Both the position numbers and the translations under genes were made by a program. The notes beneath the pieces were generated by a model, which saw only the letters and a program-made list of their open reading frames with translations, was not told where the DNA came from and made no database searches. From positions 6,779-16,718 of the forward strand of contig DBWU01000034.1 of NCBI GenBank assembly GCA_002309395.1: a DNA stretch of 9,940 bases, given 5' to 3'. Every line of letters starts with the position of its first letter. Position 1 is the first letter of the stretch. This document shows positions 1-7,994 of the stretch, piece after piece. Source of the DNA: Oscillospiraceae bacterium UBA1230. Lineage in GTDB: Bacteria; Bacillota; Clostridia; Oscillospirales; Oscillospiraceae.

Positions 1-65
1 CAGGCGGGGAACCGAGCAGCATTAAGAGGGATCATTCATGTGCCGCGAGGGTGCCGGCTGCGCGG
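1..65 (+). ncRNA. ffs: Signal recognition particle RNA (4.5S/scRNA type), 3' part, truncated by window start
   Basis: The window opens inside the conserved apical hairpin of bacterial SRP RNA, the part bound by Ffh when ribosomes are targeted to the membrane. Bases 1-4 (CAGG) and 15-19 (AGCAG) are the two sides of the conserved internal loop. Between them C5-G14, G6-C13 and G7-C12 pair and close a GGAA tetraloop at 8-11. The later GTGCCG stretch near 40-45 resembles the 3' strand of the 4.5S helix. The 5' strand lies outside the window, so the long helix cannot be checked and the 3' end is approximate (about 60-70). An SRP RNA just upstream of dnaX is a known Firmicutes arrangement and fits. 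An open frame running into dnaX from position 38 lies in this RNA and is not protein. Confidence 0.82.
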
Positions 66-86
66 CTGCATGGCGAGGAGTATTTC

Positions 87-93
87 GGGGAGG
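87..93 (+). promoter_or_regulatory. Ribosome binding site that sets the dnaX start
   Basis: The sequence GGGGAGG lies seven bases before the ATG at 101, which is ideal spacing. The next in-frame ATG upstream, at 38, lies inside the SRP RNA and has no comparable site. This fixes the dnaX start at 101. Confidence 0.85.
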
Positions 94-100
94 TGTGCCT

Positions 101-1750
<1,650 letters not shown>

Positions 1751-1768
1751 CGACAAGGAGATACGAAT

Positions 1769-2134
1769 ATGGCAAAAGGTTACAGCGCCAGAGGCGGATT
1801 CACCGGCAGCGCCGGCATGATGCGCCAGCAACAGCAGATGCAGCAGAAGATCCTGAAAATGCAGCAGGACATGGCGAAAGCACAGGAGGAGATGGAAAGC
1901 CGCACCTTTACCTCCTCCGTAGGCGGCGGCGCCGTGCAGGCAACGGTGAGCGGCAAGAAAGAGCTGACCGCCCTCGTGATCCAGCCCGACGCGGTAGACG
2001 CGCAGGACGTGGAGATGCTGCAGGATCTGATCCTGTCGGCGGTCAACGAAGCCTTGCGTCAGGCGGACGAGGCAATGAACAGCTCCATGAGCGCCCTCAC
2101 CGGCGGATTGAATCTGCCCGGTCTGGGATTCTGA
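1769..2134 (+). CDS. ebfC: YbaB/EbfC family nucleoid-associated protein
   Basis: This 121-residue protein belongs to the YbaB/EbfC (YaaK) family: small dimeric DNA-binding proteins that coat the nucleoid and are usually encoded right after dnaX. The N-terminal third is a glutamine- and methionine-rich helix (about residues 18-45), the expected long coiled-coil arm. It is followed by the conserved core around VGGGAVQATVSGKKEL, then Pro-Asp-Ala and a C-terminal helix. It ends in a glycine-rich tail (LPGLGF). The ribosome binding site AAGGAG at 1755-1760 lies eight bases before the ATG. Family and synteny with dnaX are clear. recR, the usual third member, does not follow; a strong hairpin starts at the stop codon instead. 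Confidence 0.94.
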   Translation: MAKGYSARGGFTGSAGMMRQQQQMQQKILKMQQDMAKAQEEMESRTFTSSVGGGAVQATVSGKKELTALVIQPDAVDAQDVEMLQDLILSAVNEALRQADEAMNSSMSALTGGLNLPGLGF

Positions 2135-2196
2135 AAAAGAAAAGACCCCGATCCTTCGCCCTTCCGGACGAGGGATCGGGGTCTTTTCTTTTTTTT
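2135..2196. terminator. Bidirectional intrinsic terminator between ebfC and the minus-strand operon
   Basis: Bases 2135-2154 pair without mismatch with 2173-2192: a 20-base-pair stem with a GC-rich centre (GACCCCGATCC / GGATCGGGGTC) and A/T-rich outer ends. A few further pairs are possible inside the loop (2155-2158 with 2169-2172). On the plus strand the hairpin runs into TTTTCTTTTTTTT. On the minus strand it exits into TTTTCTTTTTC. It therefore has the hairpin plus U-tract form in both directions. It begins right after the ebfC stop, and the stop of the minus-strand kinase gene lies at its other edge. It probably ends both convergent transcripts. Confidence 0.93.
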
Positions 2197-3133
2197 ATAC
2201 GCGTTCGATCCTGATTTGCGGCAAGAGGGTCGCCACGCCTGCCGGTCGGGGCGGCAGTGTGCCGCGGGTCATACACGCGGCGGTGCCGTACGCCATGGCA
2301 AGACGCAATCGGTCTTCTTTTGCCGCGCCCTGCGCCATTGCCGCCAGCCATCCGGCGATGACGCTGTCACCGGCGCCGATGGTGGAGGGCGGATCCTTCA
2401 GCGGCGGTACGCCCAGGAGATACGCATCCTCGCGGTCTGCATATACGGCGCCGTTTGCCCCCAGCGAGATCATGGCGCTCTCGCTTGCGCCCTGTGCTAT
2501 CAGCATACGCGCCGCCTCTATCGCGCCGGAAACGGTGGCGGCGTTCATGCCGCAGAGAGCTTGCGCTTCCTGCTCGTTGGGTTTGATGAACCATGCCCGC
2601 GATCGGCGGAGATCGTCTCGCGTCAAAGACGCGCAGTCCACGACCACTCCGGCGCCGCCGGCGGCCAGCCGCGATAGCAGGGAAATAACGCGCTCTTTCT
2701 CCACGCCCTCCGGCAGCCTGCCGGAAAAGGAAAAGAGACACCGGGGCAGGTCTTCCGCCAGAAGTGCCGCTTCCAGCGCTCCGAACGATTCGTCGCTGAG
2801 GCGGAACGTGTTTACCGCCAGCCGCGTTTCCCGACCCTGCCGGGGGTGTACGGTGATCCCCTCCCGAATACGACCGGGTGTATGGAACGCCCGGTAGGCG
2901 ACACCGTCTTTGTCGAGGCAGGATAGAAAAGACGCTCCGTTTTCCGTGCCTACCACCACGTAGGCGATGCTGTCTATGCCGTTGGCGGCGAGGGCACGGG
3001 CGGTGTTCACACCCTTTCCGCCGGCATACCGCTCCACGGCGGACACGAGATTTTCCCTGCCCGGAGAAAAGTCCGGCACGTCGTAATGCAGATCGAATAC
3101 CGGGTTTAAGGTGATGGTTCGGATCTGTTTCAT
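2195..3133 (-). CDS. PfkB-family kinase, 1-phosphofructokinase-like (FruK/LacC group)
   Basis: This is a cytoplasmic sugar-phosphate kinase of the ribokinase/PfkB fold, 312 residues, the normal length. The start MKQIRTITLNPVFD matches the TLNPxxD opening of 1-phosphofructokinases and tagatose-6-phosphate kinases. PfkB signature 1 is at 38-43 (GGKGVN), the KPNE motif at 184-187, and signature 2 at 253-256 (GAGD) with Asp256 as the expected catalytic base. The likely reaction is ATP-dependent phosphorylation of a ketohexose phosphate, giving fructose 1,6-bisphosphate if it is FruK. The exact sugar cannot be told from sequence, and no fructose PTS gene or FruR-type regulator lies beside it. It is the last gene of the minus-strand operon, 22 bases after the metallopeptidase, with AAGGA at 3144-3148 before its ATG. 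The terminator lies at its stop. Confidence 0.9.
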   Translation of the reverse strand: MKQIRTITLNPVFDLHYDVPDFSPGRENLVSAVERYAGGKGVNTARALAANGIDSIAYVVVGTENGASFLSCLDKDGVAYRAFHTPGRIREGITVHPRQGRETRLAVNTFRLSDESFGALEAALLAEDLPRCLFSFSGRLPEGVEKERVISLLSRLAAGGAGVVVDCASLTRDDLRRSRAWFIKPNEQEAQALCGMNAATVSGAIEAARMLIAQGASESAMISLGANGAVYADREDAYLLGVPPLKDPPSTIGAGDSVIAGWLAAMAQGAAKEDRLRLAMAYGTAACMTRGTLPPRPAGVATLLPQIRIERV

Positions 3134-3155
3134 GTGTTCGCCGTCCTTTCCGCGC

Positions 3156-4238
3156 TCATCCGTAATATCCCAGCAGCAGATCCACCACCATGCCGTAGCT
3201 CTGCACGCCGTTGGGGTCGCCGCTGGATTTGATGAACGAATCGTATACCGTTTGGGAGGCGTCGGTAAAGGCGGTGTGCGCCGCCGCCCAGTAGGCGTTG
3301 TTGTACTCTATATCCGCCAGCGCGCCGGCGTTCAGCGTATTTCGCAGTTGACGCCACGCCTCCTTGTCCACCTTATACAGCGCGTTGGCGGTGTGGAGAT
3401 AGCCCGTGAGCCAGCCGGAGTAGCGGTAGAGCGGATCGTCGCTTTGGATGCTCACGGCGATCGACACGAAATTGCACTCCTGCTCCGAGGCGATCTGGCA
3501 CTGGTGCGCCATCTCGTGTATGGCGGTGGCAGGCAGAAAACAGGCGGGGCTGTCCACGTTGAGGTTCGCCTCGCCGGTAAAGGGGAAGTAGAACCCGGTA
3601 AAATCCATGGCGGTCAGCGCCCGGGAGCAGACGAACGCCTTCGGGCGCAGCGTCGCCATACGCAGGGAGGGAAACGCGTCCCATCCGCTTTCGTAGACCG
3701 CCGCCGCACGGTCCAGGATCTCCTGCCGGTCGGCGGCAAAAACGCCGTGCTCATCCCGGGGCACCTCCCCGGCGGTTTGATTGACTCCGGCGGCAAAATA
3801 CGCCGTCAGTGCCGTCAGCTCCGCCGCCGTGCCCTGCCGCGCCGTGATGCCGGCGCGCTGGCGGAAACTGTCGGTGTGATAGTTCACGCCCCATAAGAGG
3901 TTCATGGCGGCGGCGACCGTCACCGCGATGCAAAGCGCCGTGAGGAAAAAGCGATATACCGTCCGCCCCCGGCGCTTCTCCCGCACCAGACGGCGCACGA
4001 AGTGCGCCAGCGCGAATATCGCCGCCGCCACCGCGCCAAGGAGCAAAACCTCCGCCACGGAAACGGACGTCAGGGCGCAAAGGCGCGCCAGCGCGGTTTT
4101 CAGCGGCGTGGTGATATAGCGCGCCAGCGCGTTCATCACCGGGCGCACCGGGCGCAAAAGCGTACAAAGCGCCGCCACCGCCGCCGCCGCGAACAGCCAG
4201 ATATAGAGTTTTTTATACGCCCTGTGCCACTGTTTCAT
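3156..4238 (-). CDS. DUF3810-type membrane-anchored zinc metallopeptidase (predicted)
   Basis: This 360-residue protein has three predicted membrane segments in its N-terminal third (about 11-28, 61-80 and 98-117), the second and third separated by a very basic loop (VRRLVREKRRGR). A large domain of about 240 residues follows. It holds HEMAH at 241-245, the HExxH zinc-binding and catalytic motif of metallopeptidases. SEQECNF follows about ten residues later, and its glutamates (252, 254) are candidates for the third zinc ligand. This layout matches the poorly characterised DUF3810 family; assignment is from memory of the motif and topology. The substrate is unknown. A longer open frame reaches 4538, but that extension overlaps the thioesterase gene. 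The ATG at 4238 has GGAGG at 4249-4253 and sits 20 bases after the thioesterase stop. It is co-transcribed with the ABC importer. Confidence 0.8.
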   Translation of the reverse strand: MKQWHRAYKKLYIWLFAAAAVAALCTLLRPVRPVMNALARYITTPLKTALARLCALTSVSVAEVLLLGAVAAAIFALAHFVRRLVREKRRGRTVYRFFLTALCIAVTVAAAMNLLWGVNYHTDSFRQRAGITARQGTAAELTALTAYFAAGVNQTAGEVPRDEHGVFAADRQEILDRAAAVYESGWDAFPSLRMATLRPKAFVCSRALTAMDFTGFYFPFTGEANLNVDSPACFLPATAIHEMAHQCQIASEQECNFVSIAVSIQSDDPLYRYSGWLTGYLHTANALYKVDKEAWRQLRNTLNAGALADIEYNNAYWAAAHTAFTDASQTVYDSFIKSSGDPNGVQSYGMVVDLLLGYYG

Positions 4239-4248
4239 CTGTCTTGTG

Positions 4249-4253
4249 CCTCC
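4249..4253 (-). promoter_or_regulatory. Ribosome binding site that sets the metallopeptidase start
   Basis: GGAGG on the minus strand lies ten bases before the ATG at 4238, in the short gap after the thioesterase gene. It supports starting the metallopeptidase here, not at the upstream in-frame ATG that would cover 280 bases of the thioesterase gene. Confidence 0.75.
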
Positions 4254-4258
4254 GGGCG

Positions 4259-4681
4259 TTATTTTTCCAGAAGTACGCCGGTATAATACATGGTGGAGTG
4301 GAGCCGGGCGATCAGCCGCTGTCCCCCGTCGCGCACCTCGGCGCGGCAAAAGCACATATGACGCCCGGCGTGCTCGGCGCGCGCCGTCACGGTCAACGTG
4401 CCGCTTTCGCCCGCGGCGGCAATAAAATCCGCCGCGGCGTTGACGGTGACGCACTGTTCGGCGCGCATGGAGGCCGCCGCCACGCCGCACGCCACGTCCG
4501 CGGCGGCAAAGAGCAATCCGCCGTGGGGCGTGCGCCATGAGTTGAGGCTCTCCTGCCGGAGCGTCACGGTCACCACCGCCACGCCCTCGTCCACGTCGAC
4601 GATCTCGATGCCGTTGTGCCGGTCAAAGGGATTGGTCCGGTTGCCAAAGGCGATCCACCGGTTCTTTTCCTGTTGTGTCAT
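4259..4681 (-). CDS. PaaI-like hotdog-fold thioesterase
   Basis: This 140-residue protein has the layout of the PaaI/YbdB/4HBT hotdog acyl-CoA thioesterases, which hydrolyse acyl- or aroyl-thioesters as dimers or tetramers in the cytoplasm. The active-site segment is present: Asn47, then HGG at 53-55, then FAAADVACG, in which Asp62 is the likely catalytic acid on the central helix. The later strands (TVTARAEHAGRHMCFCRAEV) fit the fold. The start is well supported: AAGGAG precedes the ATG and overlaps the stop of the ATPase gene nine bases upstream, so translation is probably coupled. The natural thioester is unknown, and its place in a transporter operon does not reveal it. Confidence 0.88.
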   Translation of the reverse strand: MTQQEKNRWIAFGNRTNPFDRHNGIEIVDVDEGVAVVTVTLRQESLNSWRTPHGGLLFAAADVACGVAAASMRAEQCVTVNAAADFIAAAGESGTLTVTARAEHAGRHMCFCRAEVRDGGQRLIARLHSTMYYTGVLLEK

Positions 4682-4690
4682 AATCTCTCC

Positions 4691-5419
4691 TTACTCTGCC
4701 GCCGATAGCAGTTGACGGGTATAGTCCTCTTTCGGGTGGTCAAACAGCGCCTCCACCGTGCCCTGTTCCACGATCCTGCCTCCGTGCATCACAAGACAGC
4801 GGTCGCAGATCTCGTAGACCACGTTTAGATCGTGGGAAATGAACAGATACGAAATGCCCAGCTCCCGGCGCAAACGGTCGATCAGTTCCAGGATCTGCGC
4901 CTGGATCGTCACGTCCAGCGCCGAGACCGGCTCGTCGGCCACGATCAACGCCGGGCGCTGGATCAACGCCGTGCCGATGCAAACGCGCTGGCGCTGTCCG
5001 CCGGACAGCTCGCGGGGCAGCCGGTCGTAACACGCCGGCGGCAAGCCGACCCGTTTCATAATGTCCTTCACCCGGCGCACACGCTCCGGCGCGTCGTATT
5101 TTCCATAGATCCGCAGGGGCTCTTCCAAGATCCAACCCACAGTGCGGCACGGATTCAAGCTGCCGGCCGTGTCCTGAAAAATCATCTGGGGGCGTTTGGT
5201 ATAATGTGTCACCGTCCCCGTGTCCGGCGGCAGGAGACCCAAAATCACCTTTGCCAGCGTGGATTTGCCGGAGCCGGATTCGCCCACCAGACCCAGGATC
5301 TCGCCCCGGTAGAGATCAAAGCTCACATCGTGGAGGATCTCCACGGCGTTCCTGCGCCGAAGACCCGTGCCCCGGTAGGACGCGGACACGCGGCGCACTT
5401 CCAACACTTTATCCGTCAT
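4691..5419 (-). CDS. ABC transporter ATP-binding protein, peptide/nickel family (OppF/DppF/NikE-like)
   Basis: This is the second ATPase of the importer, 242 residues. It drives uptake by hydrolysing ATP on the inner face of the membrane. Walker A is at 46-54 (GESGSGKST), the Q-loop glutamine at 82 ([10 protein letters not shown], typical of this family), the ABC signature at 138-142 (LSGGQ), Walker B at 158-163 (LIVADE) and the switch histidine at 196 (ISHD). It ends soon after the typical YTRQLL segment and lacks the C-terminal extension of OppF and DppF (about 330 residues). It is closer in length to NikE or Cnt-type ATPases. Its ATG overlaps the end of the partner ATPase gene by 11 bases, with GGAGG at 5427-5431 inside that gene, so the two are probably translationally coupled. 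Confidence 0.92.
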   Translation of the reverse strand: MTDKVLEVRRVSASYRGTGLRRRNAVEILHDVSFDLYRGEILGLVGESGSGKSTLAKVILGLLPPDTGTVTHYTKRPQMIFQDTAGSLNPCRTVGWILEEPLRIYGKYDAPERVRRVKDIMKRVGLPPACYDRLPRELSGGQRQRVCIGTALIQRPALIVADEPVSALDVTIQAQILELIDRLRRELGISYLFISHDLNVVYEICDRCLVMHGGRIVEQGTVEALFDHPKEDYTRQLLSAAE

Positions 5420-6197
5420 GGAGCTTCCTCCTTGTGGGGATGGCGGCGATGAGCCGTTTGGTATAGTCCGCCTGCGGATGGTAGAACACCGCCTCCGTAT
5501 CCGCCGTTTCCACGATGCGGCCTTTTTCCATCACCGCCACCCGGCGGCACAGCTTACGCACCACGTTCAAATTGTGGGAAATAAACAGGATCGACATGCC
5601 CCGTTCCTCGTTGAGCCGCTTCAAAAGCGCCAGGATCTGCGCCTGAACGGTCACGTCCAGCGCGGTGGTGGGTTCATCCGCCAGCAAAAGCTTCGGTCGG
5701 GAGATAATGGCGGCGGCGATCATAACGCGCTGCAGCATGCCGCCGGAGAGTTCGTGGGGGTATTTTTCATAGATCGCCTCCGCGTCCTGCAGCTCCGCGT
5801 CACGGAGCGCCTGCAAGGCGCGGGCCCGGCGCTCCGCCTTGTTGAGTTTCGTGTGCAGGCGCAAACACTCCTCCACCTGCGGTCCGATCCGCATCACGGG
5901 ATCCATGGCGCTCATGGGTTCTTGAAACACCACGCAGATATCCTTGCCCTGCACCTGATGGATGGTAGAGCCGGCGGCGCTCAACAGATCCACGCCGTCC
6001 AGCACGATCCTGCCGCGGATGGCGGCGCGGTCAGCGCCCAGAAGGGCGGAGATCACCATGGCGGTCACCGTTTTGCCGGAGCCGGATTCACCCACCAGAC
6101 CCAGGATCTCGCCGTTCTCCACGGTGAAGCTGATGCCTCGCACCGCCTCGTGATCCACGCCGTGGAACTGCACGTGCAGGTCCCGTACCTCCAGCAT
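5409..6197 (-). CDS. ABC transporter ATP-binding protein, peptide/nickel family (OppD/DppD/NikD-like)
   Basis: This is the first ATPase of the importer, 262 residues. Walker A is at 36-44 (GESGSGKTV), the Q-loop glutamine at 92 ([10 protein letters not shown]), the signature at 150-154 (LSGGM, continuing LQR), Walker B at 170-175 (LLLADE) and the switch histidine at 208 (ISHN). The Gly-Gly-Met form of the signature is usual for the OppD/NikD branch, whereas the partner gene has Gly-Gly-Gln, so the two form the expected heterodimer. It ends shortly after [11 protein letters not shown] and so lacks the longer C-terminal region of OppD/DppD. Its ATG directly follows the TAA of the permease gene with no gap. 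The ribosome binding site GGAGG at 6207-6211 lies inside the permease 3' end. Confidence 0.92.
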   Translation of the reverse strand: MLEVRDLHVQFHGVDHEAVRGISFTVENGEILGLVGESGSGKTVTAMVISALLGADRAAIRGRIVLDGVDLLSAAGSTIHQVQGKDICVVFQEPMSAMDPVMRIGPQVEECLRLHTKLNKAERRARALQALRDAELQDAEAIYEKYPHELSGGMLQRVMIAAAIISRPKLLLADEPTTALDVTVQAQILALLKRLNEERGMSILFISHNLNVVRKLCRRVAVMEKGRIVETADTEAVFYHPQADYTKRLIAAIPTRRKLHDG

Positions 6198-7007
6198 TTA
6201 CTGACCCCTCCTCTCCTGCAGACCTTCGCCCACCAGACTTGCGCCTAAAATCAGCAGCACGATCACCGCGCCGGTACAAAGCACGTACCACGGCGCCGTC
6301 ATCATGTAGCCCTGGGACTCCGAGAGCATATAACCCAGCGACACGTCCGGCGCCTTGACGCCGATCCCCAGATAGCTCATGCCGGCCTCCGCCAGCACGG
6401 CGTTGTTGAAACCGATCACCAGCGCCGGCAGGAGGACCTGCGTGGTGTTGGGGAGGATATGGCGCAGCATGATCCGCCCGTGGGAGGCGCCCATCAGGCG
6501 CGCCGAGCGCACGTACGTCATCTCCCGGTGCCGTGCAAATTCCGTGCGTACCACCCGGGCGTAACTGGGAATGAACGCCACGCCCAGCGCCAGGATCACG
6601 TTATACTTTCCAAACCCCAGCAGGGCGATAAACACCAGCGCCAGTAAAATGCTGGGGAAGGCGGTCAGCGCGTCGTTCAAACGCATGAGCGCCTCGTCGA
6701 TCCAGCCGCCGAAATAGCCGGTCACGGCGCCGATCAAAATGCCGAGCACCGCGCCGATGAGCACCGTGCCCAGCGCGATAAAAAAGGTGGTGCCCACGCC
6801 GCACGCGACGCGGCTGAAAATATCCCGTCCGAACTGATCCGTGCCGAACCAGTGGACCCAGGAGGGGGGAGCGAATTTCTCCGCGCCGGACATGGCGGTG
6901 GGAGAATACGGCGTCCACACGGTGCCCAACAGCGCCAGTGCCGCCATACATCCCGAAAGGGCCATACCGCCGCGTATCATGCGGCGCGGCCGCTTGCTCT
7001 TCAGCAT
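6198..7007 (-). CDS. ABC transporter permease, peptide/nickel family (OppC/DppC/NikC-like)
   Basis: This is an inner-membrane permease of 269 residues. A basic N-terminus (MLKSKRPRR) precedes the first membrane segment (about 13-31). A short outer region carries the DppC-type motif HWFGTDQFGRDIFSR at 52-66. A MetI-type domain with several further membrane segments follows. The EAA loop that contacts the ATPase is near 165-187 (YVRSARLMGAS, then the conserved LRHILPN). I start it at the ATG at 7007, not the in-frame GTG at 7016, because AGGAGG at 7016-7021 sits eight bases before the ATG while the GTG overlaps it. The gene begins 12 bases after the oppB-like stop and abuts the next gene. Confidence 0.92.
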   Translation of the reverse strand: MLKSKRPRRMIRGGMALSGCMAALALLGTVWTPYSPTAMSGAEKFAPPSWVHWFGTDQFGRDIFSRVACGVGTTFFIALGTVLIGAVLGILIGAVTGYFGGWIDEALMRLNDALTAFPSILLALVFIALLGFGKYNVILALGVAFIPSYARVVRTEFARHREMTYVRSARLMGASHGRIMLRHILPNTTQVLLPALVIGFNNAVLAEAGMSYLGIGVKAPDVSLGYMLSESQGYMMTAPWYVLCTGAVIVLLILGASLVGEGLQERRGQ

Positions 7008-7015
7008 CCGCACCA

Positions 7016-7021
7016 CCTCCT
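7016..7021 (-). promoter_or_regulatory. Ribosome binding site that sets the oppC-like start
   Basis: AGGAGG on the minus strand overlaps the TAG stop of the preceding permease gene and lies eight bases before ATG at 7007. The alternative GTG at 7016-7014 shares a base with this site and cannot be its target, so the shorter protein is preferred. Confidence 0.75.
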
Positions 7022-7967
7022 ATGAAAGCCGCAGCCGGGGATCCAGCCGCTGGTTGAGTAGATCGGCACCGCCGTTCACCAGCACCACCCACAGCGCCAG
7101 GATCACCACGATCGCCTGCACCACGGGGTAGTCCCGGTTGGCGATGGACGTGAGCAGCAGCCGCCCCAGACCCGGCACGGAGAATACCTGCTCGATCACC
7201 ACGCTGCCTGCCACCAGATCTGCCGCCGCCATCGCCAGAAACGCCACCGTAGGCACCACCGCGTTACGCAGAACGTGGCGGTAAAGCGCCTGCCAACGGC
7301 TGTTGCCGCGGCTGTAAGCGGTGCGGACGTAATCTTTGTCCAACTCGCCGCGCACGGAGGCGCGGAGCATTTTCACCGTCATGGCGATCCGGGGCAGGGC
7401 AATGGCAAGCGCCGGGAAAAAGAGATACGCCGTACTGCGCCAAAAGTCTTCAGAGGGCGAAACGAACGAGCCGGGGACGAACCAGCGGAGCATCAAGCCG
7501 AATACCAGCGTCATCAAGATGCCGGTAAAAAAGGGAGGGACCGCCATGATGATCTGGTTCACGGCGTTTGCCGCCCGGTCAAGACCGGGACGTTCCCGGG
7601 CGCACAGCAGTACGCCTGTGGGCAGGGACACCAATACGATCAGCAAAAAGGAGACGGCGGTCAGCAGCGCGGTGATGCCGATCTTCCCGGCCAACAGCTC
7701 CGATACCGGCATGGCGTAGCTGTACGATCTGCCGAAATCCCCCCGTAAGGCACCCTGCATCCATGCGCCGTAGCGCGCGAAAAACGGGCGATCCAGCCCC
7801 AGCTCGGCGCGCAGAGCCGCCACGGATTCAGTGGTGGCGTCGGCGCCCAGCAACCGGGCGGTCGGGTCACCGGGGATGATCTGGAACGCCAAAAACGCCA
7901 AAAAGGAGACGATGACCATCGTCAAGAGCATCATTGCCAGTTTCTTGGCAGCGTACCGCAAGGTCAT
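7020..7967 (-). CDS. ABC transporter permease, peptide/nickel family (OppB/DppB/NikB-like)
   Basis: This is an inner-membrane permease of 315 residues, the usual length, that pairs with the OppC-like subunit to form the channel. The N-terminal membrane segment (about 10-30) runs into the family motif IIPGDP (30-35). RGDFGRSYSY at 75-84 and LGLDRPF near 56-62 are typical of DppB/OppB. The MetI-type domain spans roughly 95-310, with an EAA loop near 213-235 (YVRTAYSRGNS, then HVLRNA) and a conserved GSVVIEQVFSVPGLGRL segment. The C-terminus LDPRLRLS is also typical. The start is slightly uncertain: AGGAGG (7970-7975) is only two bases from the ATG, while TTG two codons on would have eight-base spacing. 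The binding-protein gene ends 27 bases upstream. Confidence 0.93.
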   Translation of the reverse strand: MTLRYAAKKLAMMLLTMVIVSFLAFLAFQIIPGDPTARLLGADATTESVAALRAELGLDRPFFARYGAWMQGALRGDFGRSYSYAMPVSELLAGKIGITALLTAVSFLLIVLVSLPTGVLLCARERPGLDRAANAVNQIIMAVPPFFTGILMTLVFGLMLRWFVPGSFVSPSEDFWRSTAYLFFPALAIALPRIAMTVKMLRASVRGELDKDYVRTAYSRGNSRWQALYRHVLRNAVVPTVAFLAMAAADLVAGSVVIEQVFSVPGLGRLLLTSIANRDYPVVQAIVVILALWVVLVNGGADLLNQRLDPRLRLS

Positions 7968-7988
7968 CGCCTCCTTTCCCTTCAGGCG
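7968..7988 (-). promoter_or_regulatory. Small inverted repeat covering the oppB-like ribosome binding site
   Basis: CGCCT at 7968-7972 is complementary to AGGCG at 7984-7988, separated by 11 bases. In the minus-strand mRNA the 3' arm includes part of AGGAGG for the permease gene. If it forms, it would partly mask that site. The stem is only five base pairs, so this is tentative. Confidence 0.3.
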
Positions 7989-7994
7989 TACAGG

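Noticed and set aside
38..100. In-frame N-terminal extension of dnaX from the ATG at 38
   Set aside because: It lies within the SRP RNA, has no ribosome binding site, and DnaX proteins start at MYQALYRKWRP.
3111..3896. 261-residue plus-strand open frame
   Set aside because: Antisense to the kinase and metallopeptidase genes, no recognisable domain and no ribosome binding site seen.
4239..4538. 100-residue N-terminal extension of the metallopeptidase
   Set aside because: It overlaps the same-strand thioesterase gene, is Arg-rich frame-shadow sequence, and a clear ribosome site precedes the ATG at 4238.
5418..6248. 276-residue plus-strand open frame
   Set aside because: It is antisense to two ATPase genes with complete motif sets. 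Its His/Gln-rich sequence is typical of antisense frames in GC-rich genes.
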